NCBI GenBank assembly: GCA_003478935.1
Contig: QUFP01000048.1
Location: 1-24,215 of the forward strand
Source of the DNA: Firmicutes bacterium AF25-13AC
GTDB lineage: Bacteria; Bacillota; Clostridia; Lachnospirales; Lachnospiraceae
Length of the DNA stretch: 24,215 nucleotides
Direction: 5' to 3'
Shown: positions 1 to 7,031 of the stretch, in pieces
Layout of the letters: every line of letters starts with the position of its first letter
How positions within the stretch are numbered: position 1 is the stretch's first letter
Made by a program: the position numbers and the translations under genes
Notes under the pieces: generated by a model
What the model was told of the DNA's origin: nothing
The model's database searches: none
What the model saw: only the letters and a program-made list of their open reading frames with translations

Positions 1-260
1 TGTTCGGTACGGCAAGCTGCTAATTGCTTTGCCAATTTTTTCTTTTGCGATTTCTCCTCTTTCGACATTTTTTCTTTTTTCACCAGCTCATTGTATAACT
101 GTCTGAGTTCTGCATATCGCTTATCGTGCTGAAGGCGTATCATGCATTTACGGGCATGCTTTACACATACATTATGCAAATGTGCCAATGCATGAAAACG
201 ACGATCGATTTCATAGCGTTCGTATTTAGATGTTTTTAACAGAAGCTGTACCGTATGCAT
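1..260 (-). CDS. tnpB: TnpB, RNA-guided nuclease of an IS200/IS605 element (N-terminal fragment)
   Basis: About 86 codons are visible, starting MHTVQLLLKTSKYERYEIDR and open to the window edge. An AAGGAGG ribosome site lies 6 nt upstream (266-274, minus strand), which fixes the start. The N-terminus (KTSKYE, then HNVCVKHARK and a very basic lysine/glutamate-rich coiled stretch) resembles the divergent TnpB branch common in Clostridia. TnpB proteins of this superfamily are RNA-guided DNA nucleases that help retain the element at donor sites. The catalytic RuvC-like DED residues and the zinc finger lie beyond the edge, so activity cannot be judged. The gene points the same way as the TetR gene and is separated from it by the element's left end. 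Confidence 0.8.
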   Translation of the reverse strand, partial: MHTVQLLLKTSKYERYEIDRRFHALAHLHNVCVKHARKCMIRLQHDKRYAELRQLYNELVKKEKMSKEEKSQKKKLAKQLAACRTE

Positions 261-428
261 ATGTGCCCTCCTTTAACTGCGAATATGAATATATGTTCTT
301 TGCTGATATAAACAGTATATCATACAACACACAAGGACACAAGCTCAAAACGAGCTGTTGCCTGTACAACATTTCGACAAAATTCGACATCATTGTCCGA
401 TAATTGCAAGAAGTTTCTTGGCTTTCAT

Positions 429-448
429 CCCACGGTTAAAACCGTGGG
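429..448 (-). repeat. Left-end hairpin of the IS200/IS605 element
   Basis: The two arms CCCACGGTT and AACCGTGGG form a 9-bp stem with a 2-nt loop. On the minus strand AAAG lies directly 5' of the stem, the position of the guide sequence in IS608-type ends. The hairpin also supplies the TAA stop of the adjoining TetR reading frame. Confidence 0.75.
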
Positions 449-990
449 CTTTCCCGCCCGACTTTTGTAAAGAATTGAGCCAGATCACGTACGATTTCAT
501 CCATGTGAGCGGAATCATCCTTAGACCAAGTGCGGACAAGACCTAAAAAAGCGAGACTGTGATAGCGAAGGAGAAGCTTTCTTTGTGATGATGTCAGGCT
601 GTCTGAAACAAGAGAGGAAGAAGCAGATTCGTTAGTCAGCTGATCGAAAAAAGAATAAAATTGTTCAAGTAAAAGTGGCTCAAGCTCACTTTGATAGCTG
701 GTAGAAATGGTGCGCTGAATCAGTGGATGGGCATTAAGCGCAACGCTTAACAGGTAACGAATTTTATCTTCAAGCGTTGGCTGGGCAAGACAATTTTCCA
801 AAAGCTCCTTAGAACCCTGCTCCATCATGTAGCAGATAAGATCTGGAATATCCTGAAAATGATAATAAAAGGTTTGGCGTGTGATGCCGCACTCCTCAAC
901 GATATCCTTAACTGTAAGTTTTTTAGTACGCTTTTTTGTTAAAAGTTCGGAAGCAGAACGGCAAATCGCCGCTTTCATATCGATTGGCAT
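436..990 (-). CDS. TetR/AcrR-family transcriptional regulator, C-terminus rewritten by the IS end
   Basis: This 184-aa protein has a classic TetR N-terminal DNA-binding domain at about residues 10-55, with the recognition segment GITRQTFYYHFQDIPDL. An all-helical ligand or dimerisation domain follows. The ATG is preceded by AAGGAGG at a good distance, and a candidate promoter (TTGCAA, 18 nt, TATAAT on the minus strand, 1078-1049) lies in the divergent gap with the AraC gene. The last nine residues (KVGRESPRF) and the stop are encoded by the transposon left end, since the TTAC target falls in the Phe-Thr codons just before. At 175 native residues the protein is slightly short for the family, so only a small C-terminal piece need have been lost. 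Its target is unknown; the divergent sugar regulators or a lost neighbour are possible. Confidence 0.82.
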   Translation of the reverse strand: MPIDMKAAICRSASELLTKKRTKKLTVKDIVEECGITRQTFYYHFQDIPDLICYMMEQGSKELLENCLAQPTLEDKIRYLLSVALNAHPLIQRTISTSYQSELEPLLLEQFYSFFDQLTNESASSSLVSDSLTSSQRKLLLRYHSLAFLGLVRTWSKDDSAHMDEIVRDLAQFFTKVGRESPRF

Positions 991-1000
991 AATGACCTCC

Positions 1001-1030
1001 TTGGTAAATTTTAGCTGAAAATTATATTAT
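1001..1030 (+). promoter_or_regulatory. Candidate promoter of the AraC gene pair
   Basis: TTGGTA (1001-1006) and TATTAT (1025-1030) are separated by 18 nt, in the 120-nt divergent gap between the TetR and AraC genes. The match to the sigma-A consensus is moderate. The -35 lies close to the TetR ribosome site, so the two transcription units probably overlap in control. Confidence 0.4.
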
Positions 1031-1110
1031 TTTCTTCCTGTTTCTGCTATTATAAGGGAGAAAAGAGGACGTTTGCAAGAAGAAAAATAATTTGGAGGTG
1101 TTTTGAGGGG

Positions 1111-2229
1111 ATGAATGAGTTAGGAACATGTGAGCAAGATATGTACGAGCAGGGAATCAGTGAGCTGGGACGGTTGGAAAATCTATCAGGAGATATGGAG
1201 AAAAATCCATATCGCCCCTATTATTTTGAAAATCCCAAAGCATATGATAGCCCAATTCGCAGCTGGGAGGAATTTTGCAGGCGTTTTCGCACTGAATTTG
1301 CCGCTCATATGCCGAAAGAAGCACCTACTTACATGAATCCATTTTTGGAGGAGAGTGCCTATTTCTTTCCAAATCCAAAGGATGAGGTCGCGTTAGTTGT
1401 CAATTGCGGATATTGTCCACCATTTTTGCACCGTCTGGCATTTATCAAAATCGTGTATGTGCTCCGAGGAAGTTGCTTTTTCTTTATTGGCGGCGAAAAA
1501 ATTTTAATGAAAAAAGGATCGTTTTGTCTCGTTGGACCCAATGTAGAGCAGGCTGTGTATAGCTGCAATGATGAGGATATTGTTGTGAATTTAATTATGC
1601 GCTTTTCTTCCTTTGCAGAATCCTTTTTGGGATTGATGTGGGAACAGGGGATTATGTCAGAATTTCTCTGGCGAATGCTGTACAGCAGAACGGACAATGG
1701 CTGCCTGATGTACGATGGAAAAGAAGAAGAAATTATAACCGAAAATGTAAAGGATCTGTGTGAGGAGATTCTTTTTGAAACGCAAAATCCTAGCAGCCTG
1801 ATTAGAAAAAGTATGCTGATGCTTTTTTATGGGAATGTCCTGCGCCTTCACGAAAAAGAATTGATTGTACTGGGAAGAGAGGGACGTGCAGGTGGTTATC
1901 AGTTGGCGGATATGATATTTTATATGGAAAACAATCTTACATGCAGCTTACCAAAGTTGGCAGGTACGTTTAATTTAAGTGAAGGGTATTTGAGCCGATA
2001 TTTGCGAAAAGAGACTGGAAAAACGTTTGCACAGCTTTTGTGTGAATTTCGCATGAGACGTGCAGAGAAAATGCTTCTTCACACCGATTTTTCGATTGAG
2101 AAGATTGTGGAGACAGTAGGGTATACCGATAAGAGTCGTTTCTATAGAAATTTTAAGGCAATGTATGGTGTGTCACCTGTGAAATACCGCAAAGGAAGAG
2201 GAGAATTATGTCAGTATCCAAGCAATTAG
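1111..2229 (+). CDS. AraC-family transcriptional regulator (first of a tandem pair)
   Basis: A 372-aa AraC/XylS-type regulator. The N-terminal two thirds carry a cupin-like sensor region, with about 100-170 containing CPPFLHRLAFIKIVYVL and GSFCLVGPNVEQ. The C-terminal HTH_18 domain covers roughly residues 263-362, with the typical second helix-turn-helix ending VGYTDKSRFYRNFKAMYGVSPVKYR. The start is supported by GGAGG 12 nt upstream and GAGGGG directly before the ATG. The gene overlaps the next AraC gene by 22 nt. That neighbour shares a conserved block (AYDSPIRSWEEF, then FRTEF/FSTEI), so the two are paralogues. Its place ahead of a solute-binding protein, permeases and a glycosidase suggests it activates that sugar locus. 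The effector is not known. Confidence 0.88.
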   Translation: MNELGTCEQDMYEQGISELGRLENLSGDMEKNPYRPYYFENPKAYDSPIRSWEEFCRRFRTEFAAHMPKEAPTYMNPFLEESAYFFPNPKDEVALVVNCGYCPPFLHRLAFIKIVYVLRGSCFFFIGGEKILMKKGSFCLVGPNVEQAVYSCNDEDIVVNLIMRFSSFAESFLGLMWEQGIMSEFLWRMLYSRTDNGCLMYDGKEEEIITENVKDLCEEILFETQNPSSLIRKSMLMLFYGNVLRLHEKELIVLGREGRAGGYQLADMIFYMENNLTCSLPKLAGTFNLSEGYLSRYLRKETGKTFAQLLCEFRMRRAEKMLLHTDFSIEKIVETVGYTDKSRFYRNFKAMYGVSPVKYRKGRGELCQYPSN

Positions 2230-3245
2230 AAGAAATATTGAGACAAGAAGAATATGGTCAGAAAGAATACAGGAATTTATATCAGAAAAATCCAACGGCG
2301 TATGACAGTCCAATTCGAAGCTGGGAGGAATTTCGTGAGCGTTTTTCAACTGAAATAACAAAGGAAGCACCGACGCCAGTAAAAGGTTTTTTGTCGTAAA
2401 AAGAAATTTTTACCAATGAGGATGTGCAGGTACACTGTTTTAAAAATGTAAGATTTTGTCCACCGTTTTTGCATAAACTGGAATTTATTAAGATTGTTTA
2501 CATAATGGAAGGAACTGCTGTTTTTTATCTAAGCGATAAGCGGTATGATATGTCGGAGGGAAATTTTTGCATTGTGGCACCGGGAGTTGAGCAGGCACTT
2601 TTTACAGCAGATTCAAACGGAATTGCTGTGAATATTTTGATGCGAGCATCGACTTTTACCAGAACCTTTTCCACACTTTTGTATGAGCAGGGAATTTTAG
2701 GCGATTTTTTCTGGAAAATGGCATACACCAATTATTGCAATCGCGTATTATTTTTTTCTGCAACACCAGATGATCGGATGAAACAGACGGTGCTTCGATT
2801 GTATGAGCAGGCGCAGTTAGAGACAAAAAAGAGCAATCTAGTACAGGAAAGCTATGTCTGTATTCTGCTCGGTGAGGGAATACGCAGACATAGCCAGAAT
2901 ATGAAGATTCTGGAGGGTTTTGATGGAAGCGTGTGGCAGATACCAGAAATTTTGCAGGATATGAAACAGCATTTACAGGATATTACGTTAAAAGAGTTGG
3001 CGTCAAGGTGGAATCGAAGAGAGGATACGCTGCGACATGAATTGAAGATGGAAACTGGATATTCTTTTTCGCAGCTTCTTGGTGATATTCGCCTTCAGAC
3101 GGCGGCAGATTTGCTGTGTAGGACAAATAAAAGTGTGGAAGAGATTATGGAGGAAGTCGGCTGTGGCGATTCTGCTGCATTTTACCGGAATTTTAAGAGA
3201 CGATATGGTGTGACACCGCAGACATACCGAATCCAGCGAGGATAG
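2208..3245 (+). pseudogene. AraC-family regulator, second of the pair, interrupted by an in-frame TAA
   Basis: An ATG preceded by GGAAGAGGAG overlaps the end of the first AraC gene, so translation should be coupled. The frame stops at a TAA (2397-2399) after 63 codons, then continues in the same frame to 3245. Both halves align with the upstream paralogue: before the stop AYDSPIRSWEEF, after it RFCPPFLHKLEFIKIVYIM and a C-terminal HTH domain ending VGCGDSAAFYRNFKRRYGVTPQTYR. A single substitution such as AAA to TAA would explain the break. Restart at GTG 2424 or a nearby codon could give a shortened but largely complete regulator of about 273 aa, though no strong ribosome site is seen there. 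It is either a recent nonsense mutant or a sequence error. Confidence 0.75.
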
Positions 3246-3313
3246 GGAAACGGTTATAGAAAAAAATAGAAAAAATTCAGAAAAAAGGTCATAAAAAGCA
3301 AATTTTGAGCATG

Positions 3314-3342
3314 TTGAAAAATACTAGTAAAAAAGATATGAT
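3314..3342 (+). promoter_or_regulatory. Promoter of the sugar-uptake operon
   Basis: TTGAAA (3314-3319), a 17-nt spacer and TATGAT (3337-3342) make a good sigma-A promoter, followed by an approximately 75-nt A-rich leader before the binding-protein gene. One arm of a 9-bp inverted repeat lies in the spacer. Confidence 0.6.
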
Positions 3343-3414
3343 GAGTACAACAAAAAGCAATAAAACAAAGAACGAAAATCAATGGTTTGTTGTTTAAAAG
3401 TACACTTTTACTAG
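3324..3414. repeat. Inverted repeat linking the promoter spacer and the ribosome site of the binding-protein gene
   Basis: CTAGTAAAA (3324-3332, between -35 and -10) is the exact reverse complement of TTTTACTAG (3406-3414), which runs into the AGGAGG ribosome site. The two could be operator half-sites for the AraC regulators. Only the right arm would certainly lie in the mRNA. Confidence 0.4.
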
Positions 3415-3424
3415 GAGGAAAAAC

Positions 3425-5038
3425 ATGAAAAAAAGAACGTTAACAGCACTTCTCGGCACATTGACAGCACTTTCAAGTGTAGCACCAACGATGGTACAGG
3501 CAGCAGAAAACACAGAGGAATACACTGTGACATTCTGTAGAACACAGGACTCCACAATGGAGAGTGATATTTTCTCTATTTTAAAGGATGAGTCCTACGA
3601 GGATAACCGTTGGACTAGACTGATTGCTGATCGTCTTGGAATTGATGTGAAGTATCTGTGGATTGCACCGAATGCAGAGCAGCAGACACAGAAGTTTAAT
3701 GCAGCCGTTGCAGCAGGAACGATACCGGATATCGTTTGTGTCGATAAATTGACACTGAAAAATCTGGTAGAAGCAGATCTGGTTGTCGATATGGGACCAT
3801 ATTTTGAGGAGTATGCGAGTGATCTACTCAAGTCCATGATCGAATCTGCAGGAGAGCAGTGTGTGCAGGCATGTACTTTTGATGGTGTACAGTACGGAAT
3901 CCCATATGTTGATTGTGATATTGAGACCGCACAGATGCTTTGGCTTCGTCAAGACTGGATGGATGAGTTAGGGCTGGAAGCACCAAAGACAATTGATGAT
4001 TTAAAGGAAATCATGGATGCTTTTATGGAAAAGGTGGGAGATGGTGCAGTTGGCATGGCTCTTTGCAACGATCTGTATGGAAACCTGATGGATATTAAGG
4101 GCTTTGCAAATGCATATGGTGCATATCCGCGTTACTGGGTACAGCAGGATGACGGAACACTCGTATACGGCAGCACGACACCAGAGATGAAGCAGACATT
4201 GGAAGCACTGGCTGATCTGTATCAGAATGATTATCTGGATGAAGAGTTCCATGTAAATGATGGAACAAAGGCGGCAGAGGCTCTGGTAAATGATAAGTGT
4301 GGTGTATTGTATGGATGGCATGCAACTGCTTTGTGGCCACTGCAGGATAATTTGAACCAAAATCCAGATGCAGACTGGAGACCATATCAGATCGTAACCA
4401 GTGAGGAAGGTGCAGAGGTGACACCAGGTATCAACATGATGACAAGTAGCTGGTATGCAGTAAGCTCTGAGTGCGAGCATCCAGAGGCATTAGTTGAATT
4501 GTTAAATCTCTATTGTGAGAAGGTATTCGATCCAGAATTAAATGAGTACAGTTACTATGCTAACCCAGGTGATGGATTAGAGGGTGTATGGAGACTTTCA
4601 CCGGTATCCTTAAACAGCCCGGATAAGAATCAGCAGACCGCAAAGGCAATCGCAGAGCCGTTAAAGACTGGCGATCCAGGAGATCTTTACGGAGAGCAGC
4701 TTAGCATGTATGAGTACAGCAAGGCAGCGCAGGATGGCGATACAACACTTTGGGGCTGGAATCGTGTATTCGGTGAAGGTGGTTCCCAGATGCTTTTGAT
4801 TGATTATGAGAACGATGAAAACGTAAAGTTAGTAAGAGATCAGTTCTATGGAGTCGCAACTGAGACCATGAGTATGAGAAAGACAACATTGGATACCATG
4901 CTCGATGAAGCGTTCATTAAGATCATCACTGGACAGACAACTGCCGATGAGTTTGATAACGTTGTAGAATCTTGGTATTCTGCAGGTGGTCAGGATATGA
5001 CGGATGAAGTGAACGAGTGGTATCAGGCACAACAGTAA
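3425..5038 (+). CDS. Extracellular sugar-binding protein of an ABC importer (LplA/YtcQ-like)
   Basis: A 537-aa secreted solute-binding protein. Residues 1-26 form a signal peptide (KKR, hydrophobic core, then VQA-AEN as a signal peptidase I site). The mature part has the family 1 binding-protein fold, with AGTIPDIVCVDK near residues 97-110, LWLRQDWMDELGLEAPKTI near 175-195 and a conserved C-terminal helix region. The start follows AGGAGG at 6 nt. Unusually there is no lipobox cysteine, which Gram-positive binding proteins normally use for membrane anchoring. The next two genes encode the matching permeases. The large size and permease type suggest an oligosaccharide ligand, and the linked GH78 gene points to a rhamnose-containing one; that is inference. 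Confidence 0.88.
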   Translation: MKKRTLTALLGTLTALSSVAPTMVQAAENTEEYTVTFCRTQDSTMESDIFSILKDESYEDNRWTRLIADRLGIDVKYLWIAPNAEQQTQKFNAAVAAGTIPDIVCVDKLTLKNLVEADLVVDMGPYFEEYASDLLKSMIESAGEQCVQACTFDGVQYGIPYVDCDIETAQMLWLRQDWMDELGLEAPKTIDDLKEIMDAFMEKVGDGAVGMALCNDLYGNLMDIKGFANAYGAYPRYWVQQDDGTLVYGSTTPEMKQTLEALADLYQNDYLDEEFHVNDGTKAAEALVNDKCGVLYGWHATALWPLQDNLNQNPDADWRPYQIVTSEEGAEVTPGINMMTSSWYAVSSECEHPEALVELLNLYCEKVFDPELNEYSYYANPGDGLEGVWRLSPVSLNSPDKNQQTAKAIAEPLKTGDPGDLYGEQLSMYEYSKAAQDGDTTLWGWNRVFGEGGSQMLLIDYENDENVKLVRDQFYGVATETMSMRKTTLDTMLDEAFIKIITGQTTADEFDNVVESWYSAGGQDMTDEVNEWYQAQQ

Positions 5039-5052
5039 TTGGTCAGAGATAA

Positions 5053-5100
5053 AAAAGGCTGTCATGCAGCGTCTGGTGTGGCACAGCATGGCAGCTTTTT
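5053..5100 (+). terminator. Terminator-like hairpin between binding protein and permease genes
   Basis: A stem of about 15 bp (with two G-U pairs) is formed by a left arm ending GGCTGTCATGC and a right arm GCATGGCAGC, followed by five Ts. It sits 14 nt after the stop of the binding-protein gene. Partial termination and 3'-end protection here would give much more binding protein than permease, a common arrangement in ABC importers. Confidence 0.7.
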
Positions 5101-5154
5101 CATTGTTTTATTGAAGTACAGTTGGAATACAGCGATGAAAATGAGGGATTTGAA

Positions 5155-6096
5155 ATGCCAAATATAAATATAGTAAAAAAAGTAAAAACGAAATATACGA
5201 AAGCAAAGTTTAAAAAAGAGTTGCCATTGCATCTGATGATTCTTCCGGGACTGATTCTTGTTCTTATTTTTTCCTATGTTCCGATGGGCGGATTGATCAT
5301 TGCATTTCAGAAGTTTATCCCGAGTAAGGGAATGTTTGGAAACCAGAAGTGGATCGGATTTGACAATTTTTCCTATGTATTTTCCCTTCCGGGTTTCACG
5401 CGAGCGATGATGAATACGATTATTATAGCAGCATGGAAGATTGTGCTGGGATTAGTTGTTCCAATCGTGTTTGCGCTTCTTTTAAATGAAGTAAAGGGAC
5501 ACCGTTTTAAGAAAGTCGTGCAGACAATTGTGTATCTGCCTTACTTCATGTCTTGGGTTATTCTCGGTGGAATTTTCCGTGATATGCTTTCACCGGGAGA
5601 AGGAATCATTAATCAGATCATAACCGCATTTGGTGGAAAATCCATTTTCTTTTTAGGCGACAATCGATATTTTAGAGGTACGATGATTGTGACCGATATC
5701 TGGAAAAATTTTGGATACGGAGCAATTGTGTATCTGGCTGCTATTTTGGGCATTGACACGCAGCTGTATGAGGCTGCACAGATTGACGGCGCAAATCGCT
5801 GGCAGCAGACATGGCATGTTACACTTCCAGGTATGAAGATGATCATCGTGCTGATGATGGTACTTAGTCTTGGGAATGTATTAAATGCAGGTTTTGATCA
5901 GATTTTCAATATGTACAGTACTTCTGTATACCAGACAGGAGATATCATTGATACGTTTGTATACCGTCTTGGCCTTTTGGATGCACAATATGGACCAGCA
6001 ACAGCTGTGGGTTTGTTTAAATCCGTTATCTCAACACTTTTTATTTCGGTATCGTATTTCCTGGCGTATAAGCTGGCCGATTATCGTATCTTTTAG
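5155..6096 (+). CDS. ABC sugar permease, LplB/UgpA-like inner-membrane subunit
   Basis: From the ATG at 5155 (GAGGGA 6 nt upstream) this is 313 aa; an upstream in-frame TTG at 5122 is less likely. It has about six membrane segments, starting with LPLHLMILPGLILVLIFSYV. The cytoplasmic EAA loop that contacts the ATPase is EAAQIDGANRWQQTWHVTLP near residues 204-224. The C-terminus KLADYRIF is typical of LplB-type permeases for large or complex sugars. It pairs with the next gene as a heterodimer. No ATPase gene is present here, which fits use of a shared MsmK/UgpC-type ATPase encoded elsewhere. Confidence 0.88.
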   Translation: MPNINIVKKVKTKYTKAKFKKELPLHLMILPGLILVLIFSYVPMGGLIIAFQKFIPSKGMFGNQKWIGFDNFSYVFSLPGFTRAMMNTIIIAAWKIVLGLVVPIVFALLLNEVKGHRFKKVVQTIVYLPYFMSWVILGGIFRDMLSPGEGIINQIITAFGGKSIFFLGDNRYFRGTMIVTDIWKNFGYGAIVYLAAILGIDTQLYEAAQIDGANRWQQTWHVTLPGMKMIIVLMMVLSLGNVLNAGFDQIFNMYSTSVYQTGDIIDTFVYRLGLLDAQYGPATAVGLFKSVISTLFISVSYFLAYKLADYRIF

Positions 6097-6107
6097 GAGG
6101 AACTGTC

Positions 6108-6986
6108 ATGAAGAAATCAAAAGGGCGTATTGTTTTTGAGGTAATTAATGTAATTGTGCTGTCATTGCTGTCATTTGCCTGTCTGTTTCCGCTGTTAAAT
6201 ATTCTGGCAATGTCATTTTCAAGCAGTACAGCAGTTGCAGCTGGAAAAGTTTCTATTTTTCCTGTTGAATTTAATCTGTATGCGTATGATTATGTAGTAG
6301 GGAAGGCTGATTTCTGGAAAGCACTGCTTCGCTCGGTGGAGCGTGTCGCAATCGGACTTCCATTAAATATGATTTTAACAATTATGCTTGCGTACCCACT
6401 GTCAAAGGAATCGACTTCATTTCGCATGAGAACTGTGTATGTATGGATTTTCTTCTTTACAATGCTGTTTTCAGGTGGCCTGATTCCGGGCTATTTGCTA
6501 ATTCAGAATCTGAAAATGATGGATACGATCTGGGCGTTGGTGCTTCCAGCAGCAGTTCCTGTTTACAACGTAATTTTGATGTTAAATTTCTTTAGAGGAA
6601 TTCCACACGAATTAGAGGAGGCAGCCGAGATCGACGGAGCAGGACAGTGGCGTATCTGTTTCCAGATCTTTGTACCATGTGCAAAGCCGTCAATCGCGAC
6701 TCTGACGCTGTTTTCCTTTATTAGTCACTGGAACAGTTGGTTTGATGGATTAATTTTCTCCAATTTTCCATCAAGCTATCCATTGGCATCGTTTTTGCAG
6801 ACCGTTGTTGTACAGCGTGATATGACATTGCTTAGCTTAGAGGACTGGCAGTCCATGTCGATGATTTCAGATCGTACCGTGCGGTGTGCGCAGATCTTTG
6901 TTGGAATTATACCGATCATTTTGATTTATCCATTTGCACAGAAATATTTTGTAAAGGGTATGACTGTAGGTTCTGTAAAGGGATAA
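6108..6986 (+). CDS. ABC sugar permease, YtcP/MalG-like inner-membrane subunit
   Basis: A 292-aa second permease, starting 12 nt after the first one stops and preceded by TAGGAGG. It shows six membrane segments, a first periplasmic loop typical of YtcP proteins (SSSTAVAAGKVSIFPVEFNL), and the EAA motif EAAEIDGAGQWRICFQIFVP near residues 170-190. The C-terminus KYFVKGMTVGSVKG is the standard ending of this carbohydrate permease family. Together with the upstream permease and binding protein it forms the membrane core of one importer. The glycosidase gene follows within 45 nt, so they are almost certainly co-transcribed. Confidence 0.9.
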   Translation: MKKSKGRIVFEVINVIVLSLLSFACLFPLLNILAMSFSSSTAVAAGKVSIFPVEFNLYAYDYVVGKADFWKALLRSVERVAIGLPLNMILTIMLAYPLSKESTSFRMRTVYVWIFFFTMLFSGGLIPGYLLIQNLKMMDTIWALVLPAAVPVYNVILMLNFFRGIPHELEEAAEIDGAGQWRICFQIFVPCAKPSIATLTLFSFISHWNSWFDGLIFSNFPSSYPLASFLQTVVVQRDMTLLSLEDWQSMSMISDRTVRCAQIFVGIIPIILIYPFAQKYFVKGMTVGSVKG

Positions 6987-7031
6987 AAAGATAAAATGAC
7001 AAAGACGAACGATGAAAGAGGCTTGAGTGGA

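Larger units (their letters stand above)
1..466 (-). mobile_element. IS200/IS605-family element, left end and 5' part (cut by window edge)
   Basis: On the minus strand the order is target TTAC (470-467), a 14-nt linker (466-453), AAAG (452-449), a perfect hairpin (448-429) and then the tnpB start at 260. This is the left-end layout described for IS608-type single-strand transposons: cleavage just 3' of TTAC, with a tetranucleotide guide at the foot of the hairpin. The first base of the element should therefore be 466. There is no room for a tnpA (Y1 transposase) between the left end and tnpB, so this looks like a tnpB-only (IS1341-like) element that would be mobilised in trans. The right end lies outside the window. 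The family call is secure from tnpB; the exact boundary is inferred from the motif layout. Confidence 0.75.

Noticed and set aside
4001..4480. Long minus-strand open frames opposite the binding-protein gene
   Set aside because: They are shadows of a strongly supported plus-strand gene, cysteine- and histidine-rich in an unnatural way, and lack ribosome sites.
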